From contig JAKSUC010000003.1 of the NCBI GenBank assembly GCA_024413595.1, positions 76,307 through 127,265 on the forward strand: DNA of 50,959 nt, read 5' to 3'. This document shows, piece after piece, positions 17,998 through 26,512 of the stretch; the first letter of the stretch is position 1; each line of letters opens with the position of its first letter. The stretch is from Bacteroidales bacterium. Lineage in GTDB: Bacteria > Bacteroidota > Bacteroidia > Bacteroidales > UBA3824. The notes under the pieces are model-generated. The model saw only the letters and a list, made by a program, of their open reading frames with translations. It ran no database searches and was not told the DNA's origin. A program made the position numbers and the translations under genes.

Positions 17998-18879
17998 ATG
18001 AGTAAGTATTTAGATCCCAAAGTTGATTTAACATTTAAAAAGGTTTTTGGCGAGCATAAAAATCTTGTTATAAGTCTTTTAAATTCACTTTTGCCATTAC
18101 CTAAAAATCATATAATTGAGTCGATAGAATATCTTTCACCAGAGCAAATACCAGAAAATCCTGGCAAAAAATACTCAATAGTAGATGTAAAATGTAAAGA
18201 TAATTTTGAAAGATATTTTATAGTAGAAATGCAAACATATTGGAATTCTGCATATTTTTACAGAACATTATACAATGTAACAAAATTATATTCATCACAA
18301 CTTGAAACGGCAGAGCAATTTAATCAATTGCATAATGTTTATGCTTTAAGTTTGGTTGATGTAAATAAAATACCTGATTTTCAAGATTTTGAAGAATATA
18401 TTCAAACATATTATATAACTAATAAACAACATCCGGAAGATACAAAAGATGCAATAGTAATGTCGTTTGTAGATTTACGAAAATACAAACCTATTACACA
18501 TGGCGAAAAACTTTTAAAAGATCTTTGGTTACAATTTTTTACACAGATAAACGAAGCAACAAAAGTTGTTGACCAAGATATGTTTAACAATAAAGATATT
18601 TCGCAAGCATTGTCAATTTTGCAACGATCAGCTTACACTGAAGCAGAACTTGCATCTTACGAAAAATCGCGTTTAAATCAAATTACAGAACGTTCTGCAT
18701 TACAAGTAGAAAGAGAAGAAGGGAGAGAAGAAGGGAGAGAAGAAGGGAGAAAAGAAGAACGTTCAAAAGCCTATCAAGAAAAACTTGAAATGGCGCGTAA
18801 GATGAAAATAGATGGATTGACTTGCGATATGATAATCAAATATTTAGACTTATCAATCGAAGAAATAGAAAAGTTATAA
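17998..18879 (+). CDS. Rpn/PDDEXK_2 family nuclease (annotated elsewhere as transposase-like)
   Basis: 293 residues. The N-terminus YLDPKVDLTFKKVFGEHKNL and the block SIVDVKC...FIVEMQTYW are typical of the Rpn / PD-(D/E)XK nuclease family, with Asp of VDVK and Glu-x-Gln of VEMQ as active-site candidates. The C-terminal part carries EEGREEGREEGRKEE, encoded by 12-bp repeats, followed by a helical tail (DGLTCDMIIKYLDLSIEEIE). Members cut DNA and have been linked to recombination and phage defence. No terminal inverted repeats are seen, so it is not itself an evident mobile element. An internal ATG at 18580 could give a C-terminal 99-residue product. Confidence 0.88.
   Translation: MSKYLDPKVDLTFKKVFGEHKNLVISLLNSLLPLPKNHIIESIEYLSPEQIPENPGKKYSIVDVKCKDNFERYFIVEMQTYWNSAYFYRTLYNVTKLYSSQLETAEQFNQLHNVYALSLVDVNKIPDFQDFEEYIQTYYITNKQHPEDTKDAIVMSFVDLRKYKPITHGEKLLKDLWLQFFTQINEATKVVDQDMFNNKDISQALSILQRSAYTEAELASYEKSRLNQITERSALQVEREEGREEGREEGRKEERSKAYQEKLEMARKMKIDGLTCDMIIKYLDLSIEEIEKL
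18712..18747 (+). repeat. 12-bp in-frame tandem repeat inside the Rpn-like gene
   Basis: Three perfect copies of agagaagaaggg encode the EEGR repeats, and a degenerate fourth follows. Because 12 is a multiple of 3, gain or loss of copies would change linker length without breaking the frame. Confidence 0.9.
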
Positions 18880-18898
18880 TAGAATATTTTTTCATAAT

Positions 18899-21800
18899 TT
18901 ATTTTCCAATAATAATAAAAGGAGACCAAAAATAAGGATGTGCAAATTTGTTTGTTTTAATCATTTCAAGTTTTGCATTATGAAGATCGTTACTAAATTT
19001 AAACGATTTAGATTTATCAAAATTAAACATATTATTATAAAAATCTATCATTAATTTAGAAGTTGATACATCAGAAACTTGCCAAAGAGAACATATAATA
19101 TTTTTAGCACCAGCATAAAGTAAAGAACGACCTAATCCAATAACACCTTCACCTTGCGCAATTTTGCCTAATCCAGTTTCACAAGCAGAAAGAACAACAA
19201 GATTTGCATTAAGTTTTAGGTTATAAATTTCTCCATTATAAAGCATTCCATCATCGTTAGAATTTTTATCATTTTCTAATAAAATTCCACTAAGTTCAGG
19301 TTTTTCTGTGTCAACAATTCCGTGTGTTGCAATGTGAATAATATTATATTCATTTAGTTTTAGCTTTTTTATATTTGTTTCGTTTGCATCTTTTCTGATA
19401 ATTTTTTCAGAAACCATGCCTTCTGAATTAATTTTATTACTGATATTTTCAATTTCCGTAATTGTTTCAGGAATTGCATTAATTTCAATATCTTTAAAAT
19501 AAGTAGTTTGCTCACCATCAAAACCAGGAGCAATTCCTAGCCAATTAATATTTGTATTGTTGTCAGATATTTTAGATTTTTCATAAATTAATTGCGATGA
19601 ATAATTGTAATTAATGTTATATTTTTTTATTAAATAAGGATAATCATTAAATTTTTTAGAGTCTTTTGTATATTCTTCAGTTAAAAGAGCTTCAAATGGA
19701 ATAATATACAAACATCCATCAGGAATAATTGTAATTTGATTAATATTTTTAGGCATATTTTTAGGGAAAATTTCACTAAAAATTTGGAAAGCTAATTTTG
19801 CATAATTTTTAATAGATAAATCATCATACGTGGTTAAATATTCGATTAAATCACCAGTTTGTTCAACAAGTTTATTTTGATTGATGTCAATTCTTGACAT
19901 AACAAAATTATTATTTGTTATTAAAATATAAAAAACATTGTGTTTTCCAGTAAAATAACTAATAATAGCGTTATTATCATTAAGATTTTCTTGTATATCG
20001 TTAATAGCTAGATATTTATTAGAATATTTAGCTTTGTAATATTTTGGATATTGATTTTCAAATTGATTAATTAATTTGTTGTATTTATCAGAAATTTCAA
20101 AAAGTTGACTTTTATAAATATTAATATTATTTAAATTTTCTTCTTCTGCAATTAATTTTTTTAAATCAGAAATCTTTTCAGCCAAATTTTGTTCTTCTAA
20201 AATCAAATCGTTGGGAATGTCGGCAAATTGAGTTGCACCTGTATTGTTAATAGCCTCTAATAAAGTAGCAGATTTACTTTTTTCGATAAAATAAAACGCA
20301 TCTTCAAGATTTTCAAGATAATTATTATCAAAATCAAAAATAATAGAAGTTGCGTATAGTCCAGTTTCGTAAATTTCTTTAGAAAGTTCACCAAGAGTAA
20401 TTTTGTCGTTTTCAGTTTTTGTAGTTTTTCTAACTTCGTCAATAAATTGAGATGAAATTTTAACACATTCAACAATATTAGATAACAAAATTCTTTGTTT
20501 AGTAGAGTCATAAAGTTGAGCAGTAGCCTTAGCCTTATTTTTTAGAGCATCAATAAGTTTTATACCATTTATAAAATCACCAAACGAAGGATTAGCCAAA
20601 ATATCATCGTTATTATCAAAATTTGTAACATTACATTCTATACTTTTTTTATAAAATTTTATAGCATTTTTATAATCTTTACGTTCCATGTTTAACGAAC
20701 CAATATTTAAGTAAGGTTCAATAAGTTTAACATTTTTATCACCTGATTTAGCAGATAAAATATTAATAGATTTTTCAAAATAAAATAACGCAGAGTCTAA
20801 ATCGTGATTATTAAATTTTAATAATCCAATATTATTAAAAACCAAAGCTAATTCAGACGCGTTTTCACCGTAAGTTTCTATAAAAGAATTACTTGCTTTT
20901 TTATAATATTCCAATGATTTAGAATAATCTTTAGAATTATTATAAATCATTGCCATAGCATTATAAATATTGCCTAAATCAGGATTGTTTTTACCATAAA
21001 AATTTATAATTAACTTTTCAGATTTACTATAATATTTAAGCGCATTATCATAATCACATTTATTATCAAAAATCATAGCTTGATAGTAATAATTTTTGTA
21101 TAATTTAATATCATTTTCACCAAAAATTTGACTTTTAATTTCTATAGATTTAGTAATATATCCATCAGCTTGTTCAAATTCTCTTTTGTTGATATAACAA
21201 GCCCCTAAACCTTCAAGATTTTCGGACATTAAAGAATAATCTTTGTTTTCAAACGAATTTAAAATTTCAAGCGACTTGCTAAAATTTAGAATAGCTTGGT
21301 CAATATTACCAATAGAATTTTCAATTTGACCAATAGATAAATAACAAATAGCAACATTTTGAGAATTATTACCTTCAATTTCAATATAATTATCTTTTGC
21401 TTTTTGTAAAAATTCTAAAGATTTATTGTCATCACCATAATAAGAATAAGCCATTCCTAAATTTCTTATAATATTCAGAGTATTAGGATTTTTATCTCCA
21501 AATTTATTGAAATATATATTATAAGCTTTAGTAAAAAAATCAATACTTTTATTAATTTCTCCAGTATTAGAAAAAATTTGAGCTTGAAGATTATAAACTT
21601 CCGCCAATAAGTTTTCGTTTTGAGGATTTAAATTTTCAATTTCTGGAGTAATTTCTTGTAAAATTTCATTAGCATTTTGGATATCGCCTTTGTATAAATA
21701 AGTGTTAGCAAGTCCATGTTTAGCAATCAAATAATTATTATTATTGTTTTGTTTAAAAATTTGAGAAGATTTGCTAAAATTTTCAATTGCTAAATCTAAA

Positions 21801-21928
21801 TTTCCTTGTTGTAAAGCATTGTTGGCTTCATTAAAAAAATTGCTTGCGTCATCATCAGTTTGAGAAAATACTGAAAATGAGAATACTAGTAAATTTACAG
21901 CAGTAATAATAATTTTTTTTAATTTCAT
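18899..21928 (-). CDS. Exported TPR-CHAT domain protein
   Basis: 1009 residues. A signal peptide (MKLKKIIITAV...FSVFSQ) is followed by about ten tetratricopeptide repeats (to about residue 450), a helical linker and a C-terminal CHAT domain of the caspase clan. The CHAT catalytic pair is visible: HIATHG (near base 19330) and VLSACETGLG (Cys near base 19185), with GEGVIGLGRSLLYAGA after it. The TPR part probably binds a substrate or partner; the CHAT part is likely a Cys protease. The signal peptide puts it in the periplasm or outside, which argues against the cytoplasmic defence roles described for some TPR-CHAT proteins. It is convergent with the Rpn-like gene, only 19 bases away, and divergent from the type IX secretion substrate gene. 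Confidence 0.92.
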   Translation of the reverse strand: MKLKKIIITAVNLLVFSFSVFSQTDDDASNFFNEANNALQQGNLDLAIENFSKSSQIFKQNNNNNYLIAKHGLANTYLYKGDIQNANEILQEITPEIENLNPQNENLLAEVYNLQAQIFSNTGEINKSIDFFTKAYNIYFNKFGDKNPNTLNIIRNLGMAYSYYGDDNKSLEFLQKAKDNYIEIEGNNSQNVAICYLSIGQIENSIGNIDQAILNFSKSLEILNSFENKDYSLMSENLEGLGACYINKREFEQADGYITKSIEIKSQIFGENDIKLYKNYYYQAMIFDNKCDYDNALKYYSKSEKLIINFYGKNNPDLGNIYNAMAMIYNNSKDYSKSLEYYKKASNSFIETYGENASELALVFNNIGLLKFNNHDLDSALFYFEKSINILSAKSGDKNVKLIEPYLNIGSLNMERKDYKNAIKFYKKSIECNVTNFDNNDDILANPSFGDFINGIKLIDALKNKAKATAQLYDSTKQRILLSNIVECVKISSQFIDEVRKTTKTENDKITLGELSKEIYETGLYATSIIFDFDNNYLENLEDAFYFIEKSKSATLLEAINNTGATQFADIPNDLILEEQNLAEKISDLKKLIAEEENLNNINIYKSQLFEISDKYNKLINQFENQYPKYYKAKYSNKYLAINDIQENLNDNNAIISYFTGKHNVFYILITNNNFVMSRIDINQNKLVEQTGDLIEYLTTYDDLSIKNYAKLAFQIFSEIFPKNMPKNINQITIIPDGCLYIIPFEALLTEEYTKDSKKFNDYPYLIKKYNINYNYSSQLIYEKSKISDNNTNINWLGIAPGFDGEQTTYFKDIEINAIPETITEIENISNKINSEGMVSEKIIRKDANETNIKKLKLNEYNIIHIATHGIVDTEKPELSGILLENDKNSNDDGMLYNGEIYNLKLNANLVVLSACETGLGKIAQGEGVIGLGRSLLYAGAKNIICSLWQVSDVSTSKLMIDFYNNMFNFDKSKSFKFSNDLHNAKLEMIKTNKFAHPYFWSPFIIIGK

Positions 21929-22036
21929 TTTATATCAAATTAATCTTTTTCAAATAATTAGTTGATTTATTAAAATAATTTTGAAAATTTTATGTTATTT
22001 TGGTGTTTGTTATTAAGTATAAAACGAATTTAAAAT

Positions 22037-23548
22037 ATGAAATATTTTATATCAATTTTATTTTTAATTATTTGTTTATCAGTTAAATCACAAAATCTAG
22101 AAACACCTAAATTGATAAGTGTTTCTGTGGATACAGTTACAGGTTGTCCATTACTGAATTGGAGTGTAGAAAATCCCCAAAATGTAGATGGATATGTTAT
22201 TAAACGATTAATATTCGATGGGGTTGGCGTAATGTCAAATACTTATAATAATGTTGCTGTAATTGACAATAATTCAACATTTTCGTGGGTTGATAATTCA
22301 ACAGAATTTGGAACCAAAGCAGATCCACAAAATAGAATAGAATTTTATCGAGTTGCGTCTTTTGTTAATGACGGAGAAAACAAAAAATATAGTTTAATGA
22401 GTGATCCTGTTTCAACTATTTTATTATCAGTAGAATATGACCGTTGTAGTAATCAATATTCAGCAATTTGGAATGGCATAAAATCAGATGAAATAGAAAC
22501 AATTTATTTTAGGTCAGGAATTGATGGGGTAGAAGATAGAATAGCAGTTTTAGGAAATGATACAACATTTACTTATCAATTTAAAAATCATAATGTTATA
22601 AGAAATTTTGCAGTAGAATTTTGTTTAAAATCCGGACAATCATTTTTTTCATCAATGACCAAAGTAATAGCAAATAATATTCAATTACCCGAAATTTTTA
22701 ATATTCAATCTGCATCAGTAAATCATCAAAAACAAATAGAGTTAATATTAAATATATCAGAAAGTTATGATGTTTCAAAAGTTGAACTAGTAAGACAAAA
22801 ACTTGATGAAGATACATCAGACATTCAACGATTTGAGTTGCCATTAAGTTCAATGTCAGATTATCATTATATTGACGAAACTGCCGATCCAAATGTTAGA
22901 TATTCATATCATTTAGAAGCTTTTGGAAATTGTGGAACTGCAATTGCGTTTTCCAAAATGATAAATAATGTGGTTTTAATAGTTTTAGAAGGCGAAGATA
23001 ATTCTAATGCACTTTCTTGGAATATTTTAGCTGTAAATAATTTAAATTCAATAAATTATACAAATATTTATAGACAAATAGATGAAAATCAATTTGAAAA
23101 TTTGGGTTATTTAAATAGTTTTTATTCATCGTATAATGATTTATTGTCAAATATGATTTCTGATAATAATAATTATTCAGGTAAGTTTTGTTATCAAGTA
23201 GAATTAATAACAATAGAAAATGACAATCAGCAATCAATATTTTCAAATATATCTTGTATTAATCGTGAACCAATAATATATATACCCAATGCTCTAAATC
23301 CAAATTCAACAAACGAAAATAATCAAATATTTCGACCCAAAGCAGATTTTTTAGAAGATTATCACTTAATTATATATAATAAAAGAGGTGCCGTTGTTTT
23401 TGAAACCAAAGATATTAACGAAGGTTGGAATGGCTATGATAAAAGTGGAAAATATTATCCACGAGATACTTATTTTTATAATATAACATTTAAAACTTCA
23501 GACAATAAACCACAACAACGTTCTGGTTGTGTAAATTTAGTTTATTAA
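22037..23548 (+). CDS. Type IX secretion substrate with gliding-motility-type C-terminal domain
   Basis: 503 residues. Signal peptide (MKYFISILFLIICLSVKSQ), then several beta-rich modules resembling fibronectin type III folds, and a C-terminal type B sorting domain (YIPNALNPNSTNENNQIFRP, then YHLIIYNKRGAVVFETKD, GWNG, YPRDTYFYNITFK). This domain directs export across the outer membrane by the type IX system, so the product should be secreted or surface-bound. No secretion-system genes are nearby. The passenger may be an adhesin; no catalytic motif is seen. Confidence 0.88.
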   Translation: MKYFISILFLIICLSVKSQNLETPKLISVSVDTVTGCPLLNWSVENPQNVDGYVIKRLIFDGVGVMSNTYNNVAVIDNNSTFSWVDNSTEFGTKADPQNRIEFYRVASFVNDGENKKYSLMSDPVSTILLSVEYDRCSNQYSAIWNGIKSDEIETIYFRSGIDGVEDRIAVLGNDTTFTYQFKNHNVIRNFAVEFCLKSGQSFFSSMTKVIANNIQLPEIFNIQSASVNHQKQIELILNISESYDVSKVELVRQKLDEDTSDIQRFELPLSSMSDYHYIDETADPNVRYSYHLEAFGNCGTAIAFSKMINNVVLIVLEGEDNSNALSWNILAVNNLNSINYTNIYRQIDENQFENLGYLNSFYSSYNDLLSNMISDNNNYSGKFCYQVELITIENDNQQSIFSNISCINREPIIYIPNALNPNSTNENNQIFRPKADFLEDYHLIIYNKRGAVVFETKDINEGWNGYDKSGKYYPRDTYFYNITFKTSDNKPQQRSGCVNLVY

Positions 23549-23612
23549 AATCTCAGAAATTCAATAAGTTATAAATTTTAACATTTTTTTACAAAAAAAA
23601 ATTGAAAAAAAT

Positions 23613-23643
23613 TTGGAATTGAAAAAAACTGCCCATACATTTG
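23613..23643 (+). promoter_or_regulatory. Promoter of the ABC transporter operon
   Basis: TTG (23613-23615, within TTTG), 20 bases, TACATTTG (23636-23643): an excellent fit to the Bacteroidota consensus. The expected start of transcription, about seven bases downstream, falls in the inverted repeat at 23645, leaving an untranslated leader of about 160 bases with no clear structure. Confidence 0.8.
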
Positions 23644-23644
23644 C

Positions 23645-23668
23645 AGTGTACTATTTAACTAATACACT
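23645..23668 (+). promoter_or_regulatory. Probable operator of the YtrA-type GntR repressor
   Basis: Inverted repeat AGTGTA-N12-TACACT placed directly after the -7 element. YtrA-subfamily repressors are known to bind AGTGTA/TACACT half-sites with a similar spacing, and a YtrA-like regulator is encoded at the end of this operon, so autoregulation is expected. Confidence 0.75.
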
Positions 23669-23813
23669 ATGGTAGTATAACAATAAACATTATTATTAAT
23701 TAATTTTTAACTAACACTTTAAACATTTATTAACTAATTTATTTACAACTAACTAAAAAAATAATTTACAACTGATAAACAATCTTTATTTTAACAATTA
23801 AAATTAAATAAAA

Positions 23814-24650
23814 ATGATAGAAATTAACGAATTAACATTTAGCTACAAAAAACACAATGTTTTTGAAAATTTAAGTATCACCTTTGAAGATGGCAAAATT
23901 TATGGACTTTTGGGATTAAATGGAGCAGGCAAGTCGACATTACTGTATCTAATGAGTGGACTTCTTTTTCCTCACAAAGGTTCAATAAAGTTTAATAATT
24001 ATGATATGCAAAAACGCAATCCAAACGCTTTAGCAGATTTATTTTTTGTACCAGAAGAGTTTGATTTGCCGAATATGAAATTTGAAACATTTGTAAATTT
24101 AAATTCACCATTTTATCCCAAATTCAATCGTGAAACATTTATGCGTTGTTTACGAGGATTTGAAGTAGATATAAATTGTAATCTCAACAAATTATCAATG
24201 GGACAGAAAAAAAAGGCGTTTATGTGTTTTGCATTGGCAACCAATACATCGTTATTAATTATGGATGAGCCAACTAACGGATTGGATATACCATCAAAAA
24301 GTCAATTTCGCCAAGTAGTGTCATCATGTATGGACGATAATCGAACAATAATAATTTCAACCCATCAAGTTCGTGATGTAGAAAATCTTATCGATCATAT
24401 TTCAATAATAAATAATTCAAAATTGATATTTAATGAGCCAATATCTAAAATTACAGAAAAATTAATATTTAGAGATTTTAAGTTGAACCAATTGCCTGAA
24501 AATATGATATATTCACAAACATATTTAGGCGGAGAACTTGGTGTATGCAAAAAAATGATAGATGATGAAGAAACACCATTAGATATAGAATTATTATTTA
24601 ATGCGGTTCTTTGTCAACCTGATAAAATAAATCAAGTATTTGCTAATTAA
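23814..24650 (+). CDS. ABC transporter ATP-binding protein
   Basis: 278 residues. Walker A GLNGAGKST (34-42), signature LSMGQKKK, Walker B LLIMDEPTNGLD and the switch His in IISTHQVRD. The layout matches ATPases of YtrB-like exporters paired with GntR/YtrA regulators. It would energise the two membrane proteins encoded next. First gene of a five-gene operon, 145 bases after the operator. Confidence 0.93.
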   Translation: MIEINELTFSYKKHNVFENLSITFEDGKIYGLLGLNGAGKSTLLYLMSGLLFPHKGSIKFNNYDMQKRNPNALADLFFVPEEFDLPNMKFETFVNLNSPFYPKFNRETFMRCLRGFEVDINCNLNKLSMGQKKKAFMCFALATNTSLLIMDEPTNGLDIPSKSQFRQVVSSCMDDNRTIIISTHQVRDVENLIDHISIINNSKLIFNEPISKITEKLIFRDFKLNQLPENMIYSQTYLGGELGVCKKMIDDEETPLDIELLFNAVLCQPDKINQVFAN

Positions 24651-24669
24651 ATAAATGGGAGGATTTATT

Positions 24670-25389
24670 ATGAATTCAGTATTTAATATACATCGTTTTT
24701 GGAATACTCTAAAACGAGATGTCGCTTTATGTTGGCAATATCCAGTAATATTATTTATATCAACATTTATTACTTTTTTTATTTCTTATAATTTAAATAA
24801 AGATGTAAATGAAGTTTCTTCTTTTTGGATTTTTTTAGAAGCTGTTTGTATATTTATTTTTTCATCCTTAATTGGTAATAATTTAAAAACCAAAAAAATA
24901 GCTTTTGATACTTTAACATTACCCGCTTCAAATCTTGAAAAATTTATTTCTCGCTTGCTAATGTTTTTTGTTTTTCCGATATCAATATTAGTAATTGTAT
25001 TTTTTATAATAGCTAATAATGACTATTTTATCGAGTTTTTTGAAATATTTAGAGATAATATGTTTTGGTTTAGTTTTATATTATTTATAATAACTATTCA
25101 GACAACTATATTCATTATTGGAGGAATTGTATTTAAACGTTTTAGTTTTTGCTTAACTATTATAATTGAATGTTTTGTGATATATTTTATAGTCAAGATT
25201 TTAGACAATTGTGATTTTTTATTTTTAGACCCATTATTTTCAAAAGTTAATCATAATGATTTTACAAGTGCCTATTTATGGGAAATAGCAATATTATTCT
25301 TATTCATGATAGTTAATTTTACAATATCGTATATTTTGTTTTGTAGAAAACAGATAACTATCAATAAATTATCAATAACATCAAAATAA
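24670..25389 (+). CDS. ABC transporter permease, first paralogue
   Basis: 239 residues from the ATG at 24670, chosen because a strong Shine-Dalgarno (gggagga) sits about 9 bases before it; an ATG at 24655 overlaps that site. About six membrane helices. It begins MNSVFNIHRFWNTLKRD and contains LTLPASNLEKFISRL, a block repeated in the next gene (LILPTSNLEKFFARL), so the two are paralogues and probably form a heterodimeric channel. Substrate unknown; YtrA-linked exporters often respond to cell-envelope stress. Confidence 0.88.
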   Translation: MNSVFNIHRFWNTLKRDVALCWQYPVILFISTFITFFISYNLNKDVNEVSSFWIFLEAVCIFIFSSLIGNNLKTKKIAFDTLTLPASNLEKFISRLLMFFVFPISILVIVFFIIANNDYFIEFFEIFRDNMFWFSFILFIITIQTTIFIIGGIVFKRFSFCLTIIIECFVIYFIVKILDNCDFLFLDPLFSKVNHNDFTSAYLWEIAILFLFMIVNFTISYILFCRKQITINKLSITSK

Positions 25390-25402
25390 GGAGGATTATA
25401 TT

Positions 25403-26134
25403 ATGAATTCAATATTTGATATAAAACGTTTTGGTTATGTTCTAAAACGAGATTTTCGTGAAGTTTTGTTTCCGTTATGTTTGTTGGTGATTATATCAAT
25501 AATATGTTTGGTATTATATAAATTTTTTTATCATGATAATTCATATATTGATATGTTTATAAATTTTGCAACTTTTGTAATTTATATTTCCACTTTAACT
25601 TTCCCATTAAATGCATTTAGAAATATCAATAATTCTACAAAACGTATTAATTTTTTGATATTACCAACGTCGAATTTAGAAAAATTCTTCGCAAGATTAG
25701 TTAATTATTGGTTAATACCTTTAATTATAGTTTTAATAGTTTTTATAATAAAATTTATAATAGACTTACCAGAAAATGAAGAGTTTAGTTTTGTTGATTT
25801 TTATAATAATTATAACACTGGGATTGTAGCTTCTTTATGTATTTCCACACTAATAGTTTTCTTGGGAATACTATTTAGAAAAGCATCTATCTTACAAATT
25901 ACATTGATATTATCATCTTTATTAATCTCAATTGGATTTATTGCAAAGGGAATATCTCATTTAGATAAAAAATTAGTACCTGAATGTTTAGTAAATGTAT
26001 GTAAGTATATAGGTAATAATATATTTTTAGATAATACTAATTTTTTAATCTTTCAAATATCTATTTCGGCGATAATTTCAGTTTTATTTTTGTTTTTGTC
26101 TTATCGTCAATTATTGAAATGTCAAGTTAAATAA
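25403..26134 (+). CDS. ABC transporter permease, second paralogue
   Basis: 243 residues, about six membrane helices, N-terminus MNSIFDIKRFGYVLKRD like that of the gene before it. An aaggagg sequence sits ten bases before the ATG. It follows the first permease by 13 bases, with the leader and first codons also similar, which points to tandem duplication including the ribosome binding site. Confidence 0.9.
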   Translation: MNSIFDIKRFGYVLKRDFREVLFPLCLLVIISIICLVLYKFFYHDNSYIDMFINFATFVIYISTLTFPLNAFRNINNSTKRINFLILPTSNLEKFFARLVNYWLIPLIIVLIVFIIKFIIDLPENEEFSFVDFYNNYNTGIVASLCISTLIVFLGILFRKASILQITLILSSLLISIGFIAKGISHLDKKLVPECLVNVCKYIGNNIFLDNTNFLIFQISISAIISVLFLFLSYRQLLKCQVK

Positions 26135-26149
26135 TAAAACTTAATAGTT

Positions 26150-26509
26150 ATGGATTTTAAAGAAAGTAAACCAATATATATGCAAATTGTAGATAAATTA
26201 TGTAATCAAATAATAGTAAAACAATTTGCTGAAGATCAGCGAATACCATCGGTTAGAGAATATGCTTCGAGTATTGAAGTAAATCCAAATACAGTTGTAA
26301 GATCATATGAATTTTTGCAAAATAAAAATATCATTTATAACAAACGAGGAATTGGATATTTTGTGTCGATTGGAGCTATAGAAAAAATAATGGAAATGCG
26401 TCGTGATGTGTTTATGACAGAACAACTTCCTGAGTTTTTTGACGAAATAGACATGTTAAAAATATCTATATCAGAAATCGTTGATTTATATAACAATAGA
26501 CAAAATTAA
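26150..26509 (+). CDS. GntR-family transcriptional regulator, YtrA type
   Basis: 119 residues: an N-terminal winged helix (KPIYMQIVDKLCNQIIVKQF, RIPSVREYASSIEVNPNTVV, GIGYFV) and only a short helical C-terminal tail, as in the YtrA subfamily. It likely represses this operon by binding AGTGTA-N12-TACACT at 23645. It follows the second permease by 15 bases and precedes the lipoprotein gene by three. Confidence 0.93.
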   Translation: MDFKESKPIYMQIVDKLCNQIIVKQFAEDQRIPSVREYASSIEVNPNTVVRSYEFLQNKNIIYNKRGIGYFVSIGAIEKIMEMRRDVFMTEQLPEFFDEIDMLKISISEIVDLYNNRQN

Positions 26510-26512
26510 AAA

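Noticed and set aside
17998..18879. Insertion sequence around the transposase-like Rpn gene
   Set aside because: No terminal inverted repeats or target duplications were found; the family is a nuclease group despite the label.
18899..21928. CHAT-based cytoplasmic defence system (with gasdermin or CRISPR effector)
   Set aside because: The protein has a signal peptide and no gasdermin or cas gene is adjacent.
23650..23813. Riboswitch in the 160-base leader of the ABC operon
   Set aside because: The leader is nearly all A and T, without stable stems or a known aptamer pattern.
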